Assembly: GCA_963422465.1 (NCBI GenBank)
Contig: OY730173.1
Span: 2,294,001-2,358,000 of the forward strand
Reading direction: 5' to 3'
Length of the DNA: 64,000 nucleotides
Origin: Lichina pygmaea
Taxonomy: Eukaryota; Ascomycota; Lichinomycetes; Lichinales; Lichinaceae
Part shown: positions 35,296 to 47,000 of the stretch, one piece after another
How the letters are laid out: the number at the start of each line of letters is the position of its first letter
Position numbering within the stretch: position 1 is the stretch's first letter
Position numbers and translations under genes: made by a program
The notes under the pieces: model-generated
The model's input: the letters and a program-made list of their open reading frames with translations, nothing else
Database searches by the model: none
What the model was told of the DNA's origin: nothing

Positions 35296-35510
35296 TAGTA
35301 TGTGTGTATGTGGGTGTAGAGAAGGAAGGTTGTGTGTGTATATATATGTGTGTGTAGGCCTGTTGTGTGTCTATGTATGTGGGCATGTATATAGGCATGT
35401 ATGTAGGTGTGTTGTGAGTATGTAGTGTAGGCATCTTCAAGGGAGTCCAAGAGGAGGGAGGGGGGGGACTGGGGTTGTATGTACATGTGTATGTATGTAT
35501 GTGTGTAAGG
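35296..35510. repeat. TG/TATG-rich microsatellite
   Basis: Degenerate GTGTATG, TATATATG and ATGTATG units, with a short G-run in the middle. It closes the CpG-depleted block on the right. Confidence 0.85.
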
Positions 35511-35512
35511 TT

Positions 35513-38077
35513 CGATGGAACCAGTCGAAGCCGAAGCTTCTACCTTAGTACTTCCGTACCTCCCAAAACTCCCTAGCATTGCATCACCTGGTGTGGTGCA
35601 CACTGTGCAACCACATCTCTGACGCGGGCGCGCCCTCGCGCGGTCGCGGGCGAGGGTGCGGGCGCGACCATCTATCTACTGTATCGGACGCTGTCGTGTA
35701 TCTACAGTACGGACAGTACAGTAGTTGCAGTACGTACGTGTATCTGTGTGGTATGTCTGTGTGCATTAGTGTGTACGGTATATGTGGAAAGGGTATCTGT
35801 GTTCGAAAGCCCTCCCGTGACGGGAGCGGCGCTGTCGTGTTTTTTCCCCGTTTACACTCTCATCGGGCTTTGGTATGTATGTATGTATCATGGCGTGTGT
35901 GCGCGTGTATAAATGTCCACACGACTGTATGCACATGTGTATCTGCGTACTCGTATGTCTGTGTAGACGGGTCAACACACGCCTGCGCCGCCGCCATCAT
36001 AGATTGGCCCGTTCCAATTCCCCAAGGCCGCCAAGACCGACCAGCTATCGTGACGACCGTCCACGAGACCGAGTCGCGGTCGCGGCCGTCGAGCGTTGGA
36101 AATACTTGTACCCCGCCTGGTCCTGCGTTTGTCCCCCTTCCGCGATCGCGGCTGCTCCGGACTGCTGGGACGAAGAGCCTTTCTTCCGACGCGGCGCCTC
36201 GGCCTGCGAGAGAGCGCAAGAAGGTCGTGCTGCTGGGAACAAGAGATTCCCTAGGGGCTCGCCGCAAGGAACTGGGAGCCCCCCCTTCCCTCGTGGCCTG
36301 GGAAAAGCGAGATCCGGGCGGCGCTGCCGTTTCCGGCGACGGCCATTCGGTGCGCTGAGATGAATGCGCCCTCCATTAGCCCTAGCCCCGATCTGTGAAG
36401 AAGCACTCTAGGCGGCTCTCAAGCGAAGGGAGGAAGCGCAGAACAGAGTGCCGTAGAAAGATGGAGAGAGAGTGTGAGGAGAGGAGACGAGAGAGCTCGG
36501 GGAGTCCGTCCGTTTGGTGATTCCGGCCGCGACGGCAGCGGGAGACGGTGGTGGTAGAGGCTGGTGCCTTCGCATCGCGCGCGCGCGCCATCTCTCTCCG
36601 ATCTTGAAAGCTGCTTCGTTTCCGTCATGATCCATGTGTCCCGTCTCGGACACCGTCTCCGACCCCGTCCGCGACGGCCGTTTTCGAGCTCGATTACGCT
36701 TCCCAGGCCGCCATGCGCCATCGGCCCCAACCCCGACTCCGTTCCGGATCTGATCGCTGAACACACCTCGGCGCGCGCTCCGTCGACGGCTTCCCTGCTC
36801 CGGCTTCCCCAACTCCGGCGAATCTGCAGCTTCATAAGAGTAGATCCGAGCCTCCCCGGCTCCCAATGCCCACCCCCCCCCCCCCCCCCCCCCCCCCCAA
36901 TCTCTCAAGGGCTTTTTTTGCACTTTCTTCGACAAAGGGAAGGTTTCCGTCGACCGGGAAAAACACCCCACGCCCTCTCCGATATACTACTCGTCCTTGC
37001 GTGAGCGCGTGCATGTGTGGATGCGAACGCGAGCGCGAACGCACCCGGAATACCAATCTGATCTGATCGGGCACGGCGGCCACGAGACAAAGAAAAAAGT
37101 GGTGAGACATCGTCGGTAGCGGAAGTGCGGTGATCGAAACAGCAAATCTGCGGTCCATCGCCGCACGTCTCGGCGGTTGCTCCTAGACGCTCTTGGTCGC
37201 TCCTGGTTGCTTCCCTGAGTCCCCGTCACGGGTAGAGACTTTCTCGATCCGACACAGATGAACCACTTGCGGGTAGCGCACCCACGAGAAGTTCGTCCCA
37301 AACCCGCTCTCTGAAAATCTTCGTCGCCCTTCAAAGGGGGAAACCTCAAACCCAGCAGTCTCCTGTCACGTCGCCAAAGAGAGAGACACAGGGAGGACGA
37401 GAGGGAGAGAGGGAGAGCGAGAACGGAGGAAGGAAGAGAGTAAGAAGAACTGGGACGACTGCCTGAGAGGCTCGGATGCAGACACTTTGGACGAACGTCA
37501 AACCCAGCACATCGGACAGGTCCAGCGGGATCTTCTAGAAGCCTGTCAGTGTCTTTCAAGGTCAACTTGCCTCCAGGGCCTGCCCTCGTCAAACGCTTGC
37601 TCGCTCGCTCGCACGTTGTCCGCCAGAAGCGTCCACGGCAGAGCTACGAATTCTTCTCACGGCTTCTGCGACACGCATCCGACCGCGTCGTACCATCCTT
37701 GCGCTCTTCCAGGAAAGCCACCAAGCCCGGGTAGTCATGTCCTGTTGAACTAGCACCGACCGCCTCGCTTATAGCTGGGGAGCAGCCCCCTCCCCCTCCC
37801 CTCCCCTCCCAACATCCGCCGTTCACCGCGTCTTCATCGTGCCGTCACCTCTTTCGGATCCACTGGCTGGTCACTCGATATCGCAAGACACTCTTGCGGC
37901 CGGAAGAGCTGGCGACAGCCTGTCGAGGTCACCTCCTGCTTCCACCTCCCTCCCACCGTTCAGAAGCCTTGAGGCGTCACCGTTTGGGGCTCTTTCCCGA
38001 GACCGCGTGGAAAGTGCAACAGGTGCCCAGGGGGCTAACAGTCCTTTCGATTCCGGCGGTAGACATTAGCAGCGGCG
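35513..38077. other. Gene-free interval before the HMG-box gene
   Basis: CpG returns abruptly here (GCGGGCGCGCCCTCGCGCGG at 35622-35641). Frames at 35579-36358 and 36408-37592 are repeat- or composition-driven and show no domain. Pyrimidine-rich DNA at 37770-37815 may belong to the leader of the HMG-box gene. Confidence 0.5.
36873..36898. repeat. Poly-C tract, 26 bases
   Basis: An uninterrupted run of C, one of three homopolymer C/G runs above 20 bases in the window. Confidence 0.95.
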
Positions 38078-40062
38078 ATGGCAGACGCCGAGCCACAGCA
38101 ACACGTCGGCAAAGACGCTGCCATCCCGTATGGCCTGCGCTATATGGTTCAACATACCACTGATCTCCCTTACCGAGATGATTTCCCGCCCGCGGAGGAG
38201 AGGAAAGACGCCGCCCTGACGCCTCAGGATCAGCAGAGCCCTTATGACGCCACACCGTCCCACTGGCAAGGAAACATGCCGGCGGCGGCAGTCGACGAGC
38301 TCGATCGGCACCTCGACGGAGGACCAAGCTATGATGCGCTGCAGGGCCACGACGCGCAGGTGAGCGTCCTCGTTCGGTGCTCTAGGGTCGCGCGCGGATT
38401 CCTCAAAGCTCACCGGGGGGAACCGGTGATGTAGTACGCCTACCCAGAACCGAACGAGCGGGTCGGGCTCGGGATCCAATATGTCAGTATGATCGTGTCC
38501 CTTTGTGAAGAGGTCTGGGAAGCTCACCCATGACGGAGACCGTACCCTACCAGCAGGGCGAATGCTACGGCAGCCAGGGCCATCGAGAGTACGGCCTGGC
38601 TCACTCTCATGCGACCGAGCAGGATGTAAGCCGCACGAGCATCGTTCTTCGGAGCCATGTCGCTGATCCATCGTCGCAGCGCATCCTCGCTTCGTTGCCG
38701 GCTCAGTCACCATCCTCGACGGTCGAGACGGCAGATCAGAGCGCCACGACGAGAACGACGCGCAGCGGACGCGTCGTCGGTCGAGTCGAGACACGAGTCG
38801 CCGCGGCCGCCGCGGCCGCGGCCGCCGCCTCCTCTCACGACAGGTCAAAGGTGACCAAGTCGCCACAGACGAAGAAGAACTCGCGGCTGTCGAAGAAGGA
38901 GAAGCCAAAGACGCCGCAGCTGACAGCTCCGCTGAGCGAGCTGACAAAGGCCTTCAAGGCCATTCCGATCAGGGACATGGAAGCCTGGGTCAACCGGCCG
39001 GCCGAGGTCCGGTGGAAGGAGGTCGAGAAGCGCAACGGCTACATCGCCCGGCCCATGAACTCGTTCATGCTCTACCGCTCCGCCTTCGCCGAGCGGACGA
39101 AGCAGTGGTGCACCCAGAACAACCACCAGGTCGTCTCGTCCGTGAGTGGCGAGAGCTGGCCGATGGAGTCGGCCGAGGTCCGGAACAGGTACAACGAGTA
39201 CGCCCGCATCGAGCGCGAGAATCACCAGCACGCGCACCCGGGGTACAAGTTCTCGCCGAGCAAGCCCAACAACGCCAGCAAGAAACGAAAGCCGGCCAAC
39301 GCCGAGGTCGAGGCGAGCGAGACGAGCGAGCTGGACGGCCTCGAGTACGACTGGCACGACGCGGACGGCGTCTTCCACGCCGCCAACGGGTCCAGACGGC
39401 CGGCCAGAGCCGGACCGGCCACGGACGGAGATGCCTTGGCCGTCGATCCTCGTCCTCGGCCGTTCCCGTCCGGCGTCGGTGCCCACCAGTCGTCGTACGA
39501 GGCCACGAACCCCGGGAAGCCGGCCCCGAGCGTCATGGAGCCGCACGACCTGTACGGCTACTACTATCAGACGGAGGTGTATCCCAACGTCGACGCTCCC
39601 TTCATCGAGGACGTCCGCATGCAGAAGACCGAGGTGCCCGAGCCAAGCCTCGGCGAATACCACGGCCTCGTCGGTCTTCCCGGCGCCGGCCACCACGACC
39701 TCTACCGGCAAGGTGATTTGGCCGTGGTACCAGACGACGAGCACCTGGTCGACCCCATGTTGTTGACGTCGATGAACGGGCTCGGGCCCGCCTCGGCGTC
39801 GGCGCACGCCGGCCACCATCACGATCTCGCCTTGCACGGCCTGCCGCCGGACTACGCCGACGAAGCAGGCTTCGGACCGACCATCGAGGAACTGCGGGCC
39901 TCGTACCCACACGGTCTGGGTCCCGGCGGCTACGGCGACGTCCCCCACGCCCCGGAACTGCAGGCAAACGCCCATGGCACCTCGGGCCTCCACGATCAAT
40001 GGTCCGCCGGGTTCGACATGGGGACAGAATTCGAGAAGTGGTACAACAACGACGAAAGATGA
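38078..40062 (+). CDS. HMG-box transcription factor (MATA_HMG type)
   Basis: A nuclear DNA-binding protein. Four exons (38078-38359, 38435-38482, 38554-38625, 38680-40062) join in phase to 594 residues. The HMG box (~255-325) reads RPMNSFMLYRSAFAERTKQW, CTQNNHQVVSSVSGESW and HPGYKFSPSK, the form found in non-mating-type HMG regulators of Pezizomycotina rather than the RPPNAF form of MAT1-2-1. It is preceded by an A9 run and a Lys-rich segment (KKNSRLSKKEKPK), and followed by KKRKP and a His/Pro/Asp-rich tail with no known domain. The third intron (54 nt, GTAAGC...CAG) is in frame without a stop, so unspliced RNA would still encode protein. A 465-codon antisense frame over the body is a shadow caused by codon bias. 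Targets are unknown. Confidence 0.87.
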
Positions 40063-40241
40063 GACGTCACGAGAGAGAAAGGAACGAGAGGTGACGGAAA
40101 GCTGATTGGCCCAGCTTTCCTCGAGAAGAAAGATTATCATTTGACCGGCATGCTCCAAGGTATGCCTTGATGAGCCGTAGACTGCGCCCAGCCTTGGTGC
40201 CAGAGACTTGACCAGGACGGTGATGAAATTCCTTCTGAGCA

Positions 40242-40610
40242 CTAAAGCTCGGAAGAAACGCCTCGAAACCTCGCGTGCAGTCCTCCACAGGCCAACACCA
40301 TCATTCGTTGGACATCAACCTTTTCCTTTTTGAGCACGGCCGATTCACATAGTCCATTCCCCTCGAACAGGTCCGCGGGGGATATTCCACTTGCATCAGC
40401 ATTGGCCTGGTTTGGGTGGATAGCAGTGTCTTGGACGATGGAGGCCTTGCATTTTTCTTGAGTTGCATCGTCTTGGAGAGCTTTGGCAATACCCCTTGGG
40501 AACGGGTTCGCATCGTGTGTTTCTGAGTGTGCAAAGGCAGCCTTTTCGGAGGGATCTGGTAGATATCGTGTCTGAATCCACTTGGCCTGGAGGTAGTATC
40601 CTAGGAACAT
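40242..40610 (-). CDS. Small hypothetical ORF
   Basis: An uninterrupted 122-codon frame starting MFLGYYLQAKWIQTRYLPD, without low-complexity bias, with a fairly even amino-acid composition and a Lys/Glu patch (LKKEKVDVQ). No signal, membrane segment or family is recognised. It lies just past the HMG-box gene on the opposite strand and could be a real small gene, a relic, or chance. Confidence 0.3.
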   Translation of the reverse strand: MFLGYYLQAKWIQTRYLPDPSEKAAFAHSETHDANPFPRGIAKALQDDATQEKCKASIVQDTAIHPNQANADASGISPADLFEGNGLCESAVLKKEKVDVQRMMVLACGGLHARFRGVSSEL

Positions 40611-41683
40611 AGGAGTGTGTCTCAGCTGAGGACCTGATCTAAGTAGTCACCACGTCTTGTACTCCAACCCTCCGATGATTGAGATGGAGATGCTTAACAT
40701 CCGAAGCTGTGGCTTTTTTCCGAGCACGAGCCGGGCTCGTCCGCACGTGAGAAGCCGCCGCCGCCGCCGCCGACGACGATAACGACGATTACGACGACGA
40801 CGACGACTATACCAGTTACCGGTCACCGGTACGCGGGCCCAGCTTCCTGCCCCGGATCCAGGTTGTGGGTGTAGTCGATGCAAGGAGCCGACGGCGCACC
40901 GTGGACGGGGACTCACCCCGTCCCCGAATCTCGAAACCGCGGGCGCCTGTCCGGAGGTGTCCTAGTCCGGTGGGACGTCCACTGGTCCGACCCTTTCGAT
41001 CCCATGTCGCTGGATCCCGGGTTCCTTGTCCTGAATCGAAGGGGAGGTTTCACAGGGCATGAGGTCTCGAGGGGGGAAAAAAACTGGGTTCCTCGGAGTA
41101 TTGTGGGATTTGTAGCCCTTGAACCGGTGTGGCTGCCATGCGTTGGCCTCGTGACACAAGCTGCTTACTCATACGACGAGGGAGAGCTCGAGATTCGAGC
41201 ACGTGACTCGGGATCAGATTAGGTAAGTATTGGAAGTTGCTGGTAAGAGTATAGTTGAGTCAAAGTTCAAAAGTTCTGCTTAGGCTCTCGACTGGCACCT
41301 CGTTGAATCTAGGTAAAATTTTTGTCTGGAAACAATGGCACGGTGACAGGACTTGTCAAGAGTGGTGAGATTTTTCTCCGGATCAGCCGGCTTGGAGACT
41401 TTCGAGGCCTGACTCATAACTACAAAGTGTACGTAGAGGTACTTCCGTACTGAGGTGTGAGCCCTCTACGGGATCTTCGATACTTCTGACACTCGTGCAT
41501 GTTTCACAAAAGTACTCCGTAGCGCGGTACGTACGGCGATGTCTCTAAAGGTTCGCGGACGTCAAAGGTCCTGCGGCCAGACCCCTCCGCGCCGTCGTAC
41601 TCGTACGCAAGTCATCGTTCGCCGGCACCGAGTCCACATCCGGATTGGATCGACATCAATAACACCGCGCCATCAGCGTCTCC
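40611..41683. other. Intergenic with triplet repeat
   Basis: GCC/GAC triplet repeats lie at about 40756-40808. The rest shows no gene; the last few hundred bases form the PSF1 promoter. Confidence 0.5.
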
Positions 41684-42505
41684 ATGTATGGCGAGCTTGG
41701 AAACAAACTGGTAAGTACCATCAAATCCTTCAGCACAGTTCACCGCAGTTGATGCTGGCAGGTTCACCATGCCAAGCGCACCCAGTCGCTCGCACATCTC
41801 CCTCCGTACCAGACCGAGACGGTCCAGGCCGTGACGAGGGAGGTCCGCGAGCTCGACAAGGATGTCACCGGCATGCTAGAGCCGTACCGAGGGAGTTTCA
41901 ACCCGTCGGCCGAGCCGGCTGCCGCCTGCGCCCTCCTCGTGAACCACCTCTCGATCCGGCGGAATAAGCGCTGTCTCCTGGCCTACCACCGCGTGCGCAC
42001 GGACGAGCTCGAGGCCATGTGCTGGAGTGGCATCGACGTGCTCGAGGAAGCCGGACAGCCGCGCCCGGCTCAATCTCGAACCCACGGCGACAGCGCCGCC
42101 GCAGCGGCAAGCAAACGCGCCGCCGGATCCGCGGCCGAGGCCGGCAAGGCGAACTCCTTGAGTCCGGAGGAGGAGGAATACGTTCGTCTGTACGGCGATC
42201 TCCTGGCGGCCTACAAGGGTCAGTGGACCGACATCGACCTCACCGGCTCCCTCGAACCCCCACGGGATCTCTTCATCGACGTGCGCGTCTTGAAGGACGC
42301 CGGCGAGATCCAAACCGAGTACGGGTAGGTCTCGTGCTGCTACTGCGCCATCTCGTCCCGTCACCCTCTAGAGACTGGTGGATCCGCTGACGGCGGATAC
42401 CTGCGCATCAGCTCGATCACGTTGACGAAGAACAGCCAGTTCTACGTTCGACAGGGCGACGTTGAACGGTTGATTGCCCAAGGCTATCTACAGCGACTCG
42501 GTTGA
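41684..42505 (+). CDS. PSF1: DNA replication complex GINS subunit Psf1
   Basis: Psf1 is part of the GINS tetramer, which joins Mcm2-7 and Cdc45 to form the replicative helicase. Three exons (41684-41710, 41762-42324, 42412-42505) give 227 residues, the normal length. The first exon is only nine codons (MYGELGNKL), matching the invariant MYGELxxKLV start of the family; this decides the start. The helical domain contains REVRELDKDVTGML, NHLSIRRNKRCLLAYHRVR and DELEAMCW. A low-complexity Ala-rich linker (~115-145) precedes SPEEEEYVRLYGDLLAAYKG. The C-terminal beta domain reads FIDVRVLKDAGEIQTEYG, then NSQFYVRQGDVERLIAQGYL. Confidence 0.96.
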
Positions 42506-44032
42506 GCTACCAACGGTGTACCCGAGCGAAGGGCATATGTGGCCGCAGCTCGGATCCTCCCTCGCCCTGCAGCGGTCACTCGAGCGCATCGCCGCTGCCA
42601 ATGGCGCCTCGACGTGTCGCTCTGCATGTCGCCGCACGTATGGGCCCGTGCTGCCTCTCGCTGCTGGAGCACAAGATCGTGACTGCCCTGCGTCTACGGG
42701 GCCACGCGGAGGAAATGTTCGGCTCCTCTCCAACTCCTCAACCGGGAGATGGCGCACGGGGCTCGCTCACGCCGCATCAGCCCCTTCTGCCGGTCTTCCG
42801 AGATGGGCGTTAGGGAAACGGGATCTGCCCAGCCAACGCTTGCCCTACGGATGGGTCACTTCGAGCTCACATTGGCACATCCCAAGGAGAGCGCTCGTAA
42901 TGCTGTCAGGGGTCATCTTGCTGTGCGACTCGGCGACTTCTCGGTACAGGGTGGGGCGTCACGTGGGAGTCTCGCGTGCCGCAGGCCGGCAGTAGCGGGG
43001 CACTTGCAGCAGTAGATTGTATCTGTCTAAATACACCCTTTCAACGAGCACTAACCTTCAGAAGTCGTGAGAGGCTCTCTTCTAGACACAGCTGGCAAAG
43101 CCTCCAGTCGAGTTTTGCTAAGGTCTGTTTGTCCAAGTTGTATGATTTGAAAGGAATCCATGAAACCACCCACCCACCCCTCCCTCTCGAGAAAAACCGT
43201 TGAGCCGCATTAGCTTTGGGATTCTTGACTTTTCCTGCTTCCGTTGCAAGGGGCCGAGTGTGAGTCCGGTCTGTCATCGTAAAAAAGCATCGGACTGCCG
43301 GCAACGGCGCTATACGAAATGGTTCGACCGCCCGACCCGTCACGATCGTCTCCTCGTCGCGAAGAGCTCAATTTTGGGCTCCCATATCGAGGTTTCTGCA
43401 GCGCCGCGGCCTCAGGTACATGGCGAAGGACGCTGTGAGCACTCTCCCGCTCCTGCAGTGGCATGTGTTTACTGTCGGGATCAATCTGACGATGGCATTC
43501 TAGCTTGCTCGCGGCGTCGCCCCATATCAGACGTTTTCAGAAGCTTGATGGTGATGGTGATGACGATGACGATGACGATGGCGATAAGAACGACGCAGAT
43601 GGCGCCATTGCCGTCTTTCAGCGCCCTCTGAGGTTCTTGGACGTCGCACGCCTGCTCGAGGACCACAACACAGTCGACTGGATTCAACGCCCGACTGAGC
43701 GTCGACTTGGGAGCTTGATGCGGCTTTGGGATAGCTCGGAATTGACGGTCCGGACGCTTCACGCCCGATGGTCGCGCCCGTCCGTCTGACTTTTCTCGCT
43801 TCGGCTGCCGGTCACGACTGACATGTGAATGCGGGAGCCAAAACCCTGGCAGGTACAGTACGTGCGTACATCACGGGTGGAATCGGGGATAGGGAGATTC
43901 GACAAGGTGGGATGAGCCCGGTCGACCGCCCAATCGATCTTGCTGCACTTCATGATTCGTGGCGCTTCTTGGAATCTACGACAAGCACCTTTCGGCGGGG
44001 CATTGTCGGACGCTTTCGTGACGACGCCATAG
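42506..44032. other. Intergenic between PSF1 and the SulP transporter
   Basis: No supported gene. A (GATGAC)n-like tract at 43548-43585 gives acidic frames on one strand and hydrophobic Ile/Val frames on the other; both are repeat artefacts. Confidence 0.5.
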
Positions 44033-47000
44033 ATGACGCCGGGACGGAGCGGAGAGGGCGTGTCCATCGCCATCAACGACGGCGACCCTCACGATGCTCG
44101 AGACGAATCCCCCGAGCCCGCCGACGTCGCGGCTGCCGCTTCGTCCTCGACCGCCAGTCATTCCCGTCGAAAGCCTTTGCAGATTCGGCGCGCTAGATCG
44201 TCCTTGTCGGCGACGACAACGGCCTCGACTTCCATGCTATCTTCGTCCGCCGTGAGCCACAAGACCCCGGCGCGTTCGTACTTCCACAACTCGTACCACG
44301 GCTCTCATGGTCGGTGTTCCCCCACCCCCGATCACCGTGGTCGCATCTCTTCATGGCGGACGGCGTCGCTGATGCAGGGCCGGTCGAGTAGGCGATGCTC
44401 GTCAGTATTCTTCCCGCCGCATACGCGAGCAGACGGCCGAGCTGGCGTCATATGCTCTCTCTGATGCCGCTTCGGACGTCTACGATGCAAGCCCACCTGA
44501 ACGGCATCGATCCTCCGACGCAGAGGCCCCGGCCGAGGGCTCGCACGCCGACGATCAGCACCCTCGACGGACTTTGGACCATCTGCTTCACACCGAGGCC
44601 ATCCCGGAGCTCTCGGAGCCGGTCTCACCCGCGAGCGGGGCGTCGTCCTCGCACTCGCCGGCGGCCGGCACCTCGGTCTTGACCGAGCTGCTACGCAACT
44701 CGCCGACGGACGAGCACAGGCCGAGCGTGGACATGCCAGCGCGAGATTCGAGAGAGCCGGCACGGGCTCATCGTAAGGACATGTCCCTCTCGGACCGAGC
44801 AGATGCCGATGTCACGTCGGTCGACGAGAGGACCGCTCTGCTGCATCGTTGCCACGACGCGCGTTCGCTGCGCTCAAGGTCCAGCAAGCCCCATCGTGAT
44901 CTAGAGAACCAAGGCCCATCTCACGGGAGACCTTGGCTGAGCGGCCGACGGTCGCTGTTCTGGTTCAACCGGAAGAGCCTGTTGGAGCTGGGCCGATACG
45001 TTCTCCACCCGAGCCGCTGGAACCATCGCAGCATCTGGCGAGTCGGTGTGGTCGAGACGGTCGGTCACATCCCGGCCGTCGTGTTGGGGCTGTTGCTGAA
45101 TGTTCTGGATGCACTTTCCTACGGTACCGTTGCAGCCGCCCGTCGCCAGATCCTTTTCCGTCCCGATCGAGCTGATCTGATCGGCGCCAGGTATGATCCT
45201 CTTTCCGCTGGGACAGCCGTTGTTTGCCGACCTCGGACCGGATGGGATATCCATGTTCTACGTCAGCTGCATCGTCTCGCAGCTTGTCTTCTCCTGCGGC
45301 GGGAGCGCCTTCAGGGGTGGTATTGGCTCGGAGATGGTCAGACGGAACCCCCGGCGATGTCGTTTCCGTCACCTTGCATCCTGCTGACCCTCACCAGATC
45401 GAGGTCGTCCCCTTCTTCCATAAGATGGCCTTCACCATTCTAGCTCGCGTCGGCGAGGACGATCCGCGCGCCGTCCTGGCCACCACCGTCTTGTCCTATT
45501 CGCTCAGCTCCGTCCTGACCGGCTTGGTCTTCTTCGCCATGGGAGCCTGTCGGCTCGGCTCGCTCATCGGATTCTTCCCTCGACACATCTTGATCGGCTG
45601 CATCGGTGGCATCGGCTGGTTTCTTGTTGCTACCGGCGTCGAGGTCTCGGCCCGGCTGGAGGGCAACCTGGAGTACAATGTCGCGACGCTCACGAGGCTC
45701 TTTCGGCTGGATACCGTCTTTCTCTGGACCATTCCCTTGCTCCTGGCCGTCGTCTTGGTCGTCTGCCAGCACTGGATAAAGCATCCGTTCTTCGTTCCGC
45801 TCTACTTCATCATCATCCCCGCCGTCTTCTACTTCTTCGTCGCCGTCATCCCGGAGCTCAGCCTGGAACGGCTGCGACGATTGGGCTGGATCTTCGAGAT
45901 GCCTCGGGCCGGCGTTCCTTTCTACCATTTCTACCAGCTCTACGGTACGTGGTTGCCTCCGCGAGACCGGCCCCCGAACGGTGGGAAGACGCGCTTGCTG
46001 ACGAGCGAGGCTCAAGACTTTCGCTTTGTCGACTGGTCGGCCATGGCGCAGACCATCCCGGCCATGCTCGCCCTCACCTTCTTCGGTGTCCTTCACGTGC
46101 CCATCAACATCCCAGCCTTGGCCTTCTCGACCGGGGTCGATGACGTCGACGTCGACCGGGAGCTCGTGAGCCACGGCATCTCGAACGCGCTGTCAGGTTT
46201 CGCCGGAAGCATCCAAGTACGCGCTCTTTTCCGCCGTGGGCTGCCGCTGCCACTTGGCCGTTGGCCGCTTTCCCGGAGCTCCGCTGACCCCGCCGCAGAA
46301 CTACCTCGTCTACACCAACAGTATCCTTTTCATCCGTAGCGGCGGCGACAGCCGAATCGCAGGGATCATGCTCGCCATCGGCACCGGCGGCATCCTCGTG
46401 GCCGGCCCTACCATCATCGGCTACATCCCGATCATGGTCGTTGGAGCTCTCATCTTCTTGCTCGGGTTCGAGCTCATCCGGGAAGCGCTGTACGACACGT
46501 GGGGCCGCGTGCATCGCCTCGAGTATCTGACCGTGAGTGGATGGAAGATGGCGTAAGTCTCCGAGGCCAAAGTCTAACCAGGAAGGCCAACTCAGATCGT
46601 TGCCATCGTGGTCATCATGGGCGCTTGGGACTTTGTCGTCGGCATCTTTGCCGGCATCGTGCTCGCATGCGTCAACTACGTCGTGCAGACGTCCCGCAAG
46701 TCGGCCGTCCGGGCAACGTACACGGGCGAGATTGCGGGCTCGACCGTACGGCGACACCCCGTGCAACGGCGCTTTCTGCGGCGGGTCGGCAGCCAGATCC
46801 ACGTGACCAAGCTGGCCGGATTCCTCTTCTTCGGCACCATCGTCAGCGTCGAGTCTCGGATCCGCGCGATGCTGGGAGAGAACGCCTTTGAAAAGCACCC
46901 GATTCGGTTCCTCATCTTCGACGTGGCCAACGTCACGGGCATCGACTTCTCGGCGGCCGAGGCGTTCGCGCGCATCCACCGCACGCTGTCGAAGAAGCGT

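Larger units (their letters stand above)
32519..35512. other. CpG-depleted block, probable decayed insertion
   Basis: Reading by eye, 32519-33053 has no CpG and 33320-35512 has one (33904), whereas DNA on both sides is CpG-rich. The block is also richer in A+T than its surroundings, with abundant CpA and TpG. This is what cytosine deamination at CpG sites leaves behind, and in fungi it usually marks silenced repeats. Plus-strand protein-like stretches survive around 34051-34383 and 34550-34855, but no known domain is recognised; an element of unknown class, clearly not intact, is the best guess. A microsatellite (ATG)n lies at 32657-32688. Confidence 0.75.

Noticed and set aside
35579-36363. 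Long plus-strand frames (259 and 162 codons)
   Set aside because: They run through TG-rich repeats giving Cys/Val/Tyr repeats and then GC-rich sequence, with two overlapping frames open at once and no domain.
38845-40242. 465-codon minus-strand frame opposite the HMG-box gene
   Set aside because: Its composition (Val/Arg/Gly-rich, no domain) is the mirror of third-position G/C bias in the sense gene, and the sense frame contains a clear HMG box.
42474-43015. Overlapping frames after PSF1
   Set aside because: They overlap the last PSF1 exon in other phases and continue into the 3' flank without any recognisable motif.
43505-43789. Acidic 94-codon frame and its hydrophobic antisense
   Set aside because: Both derive from the GAT/GAC simple repeat at 43548-43585.
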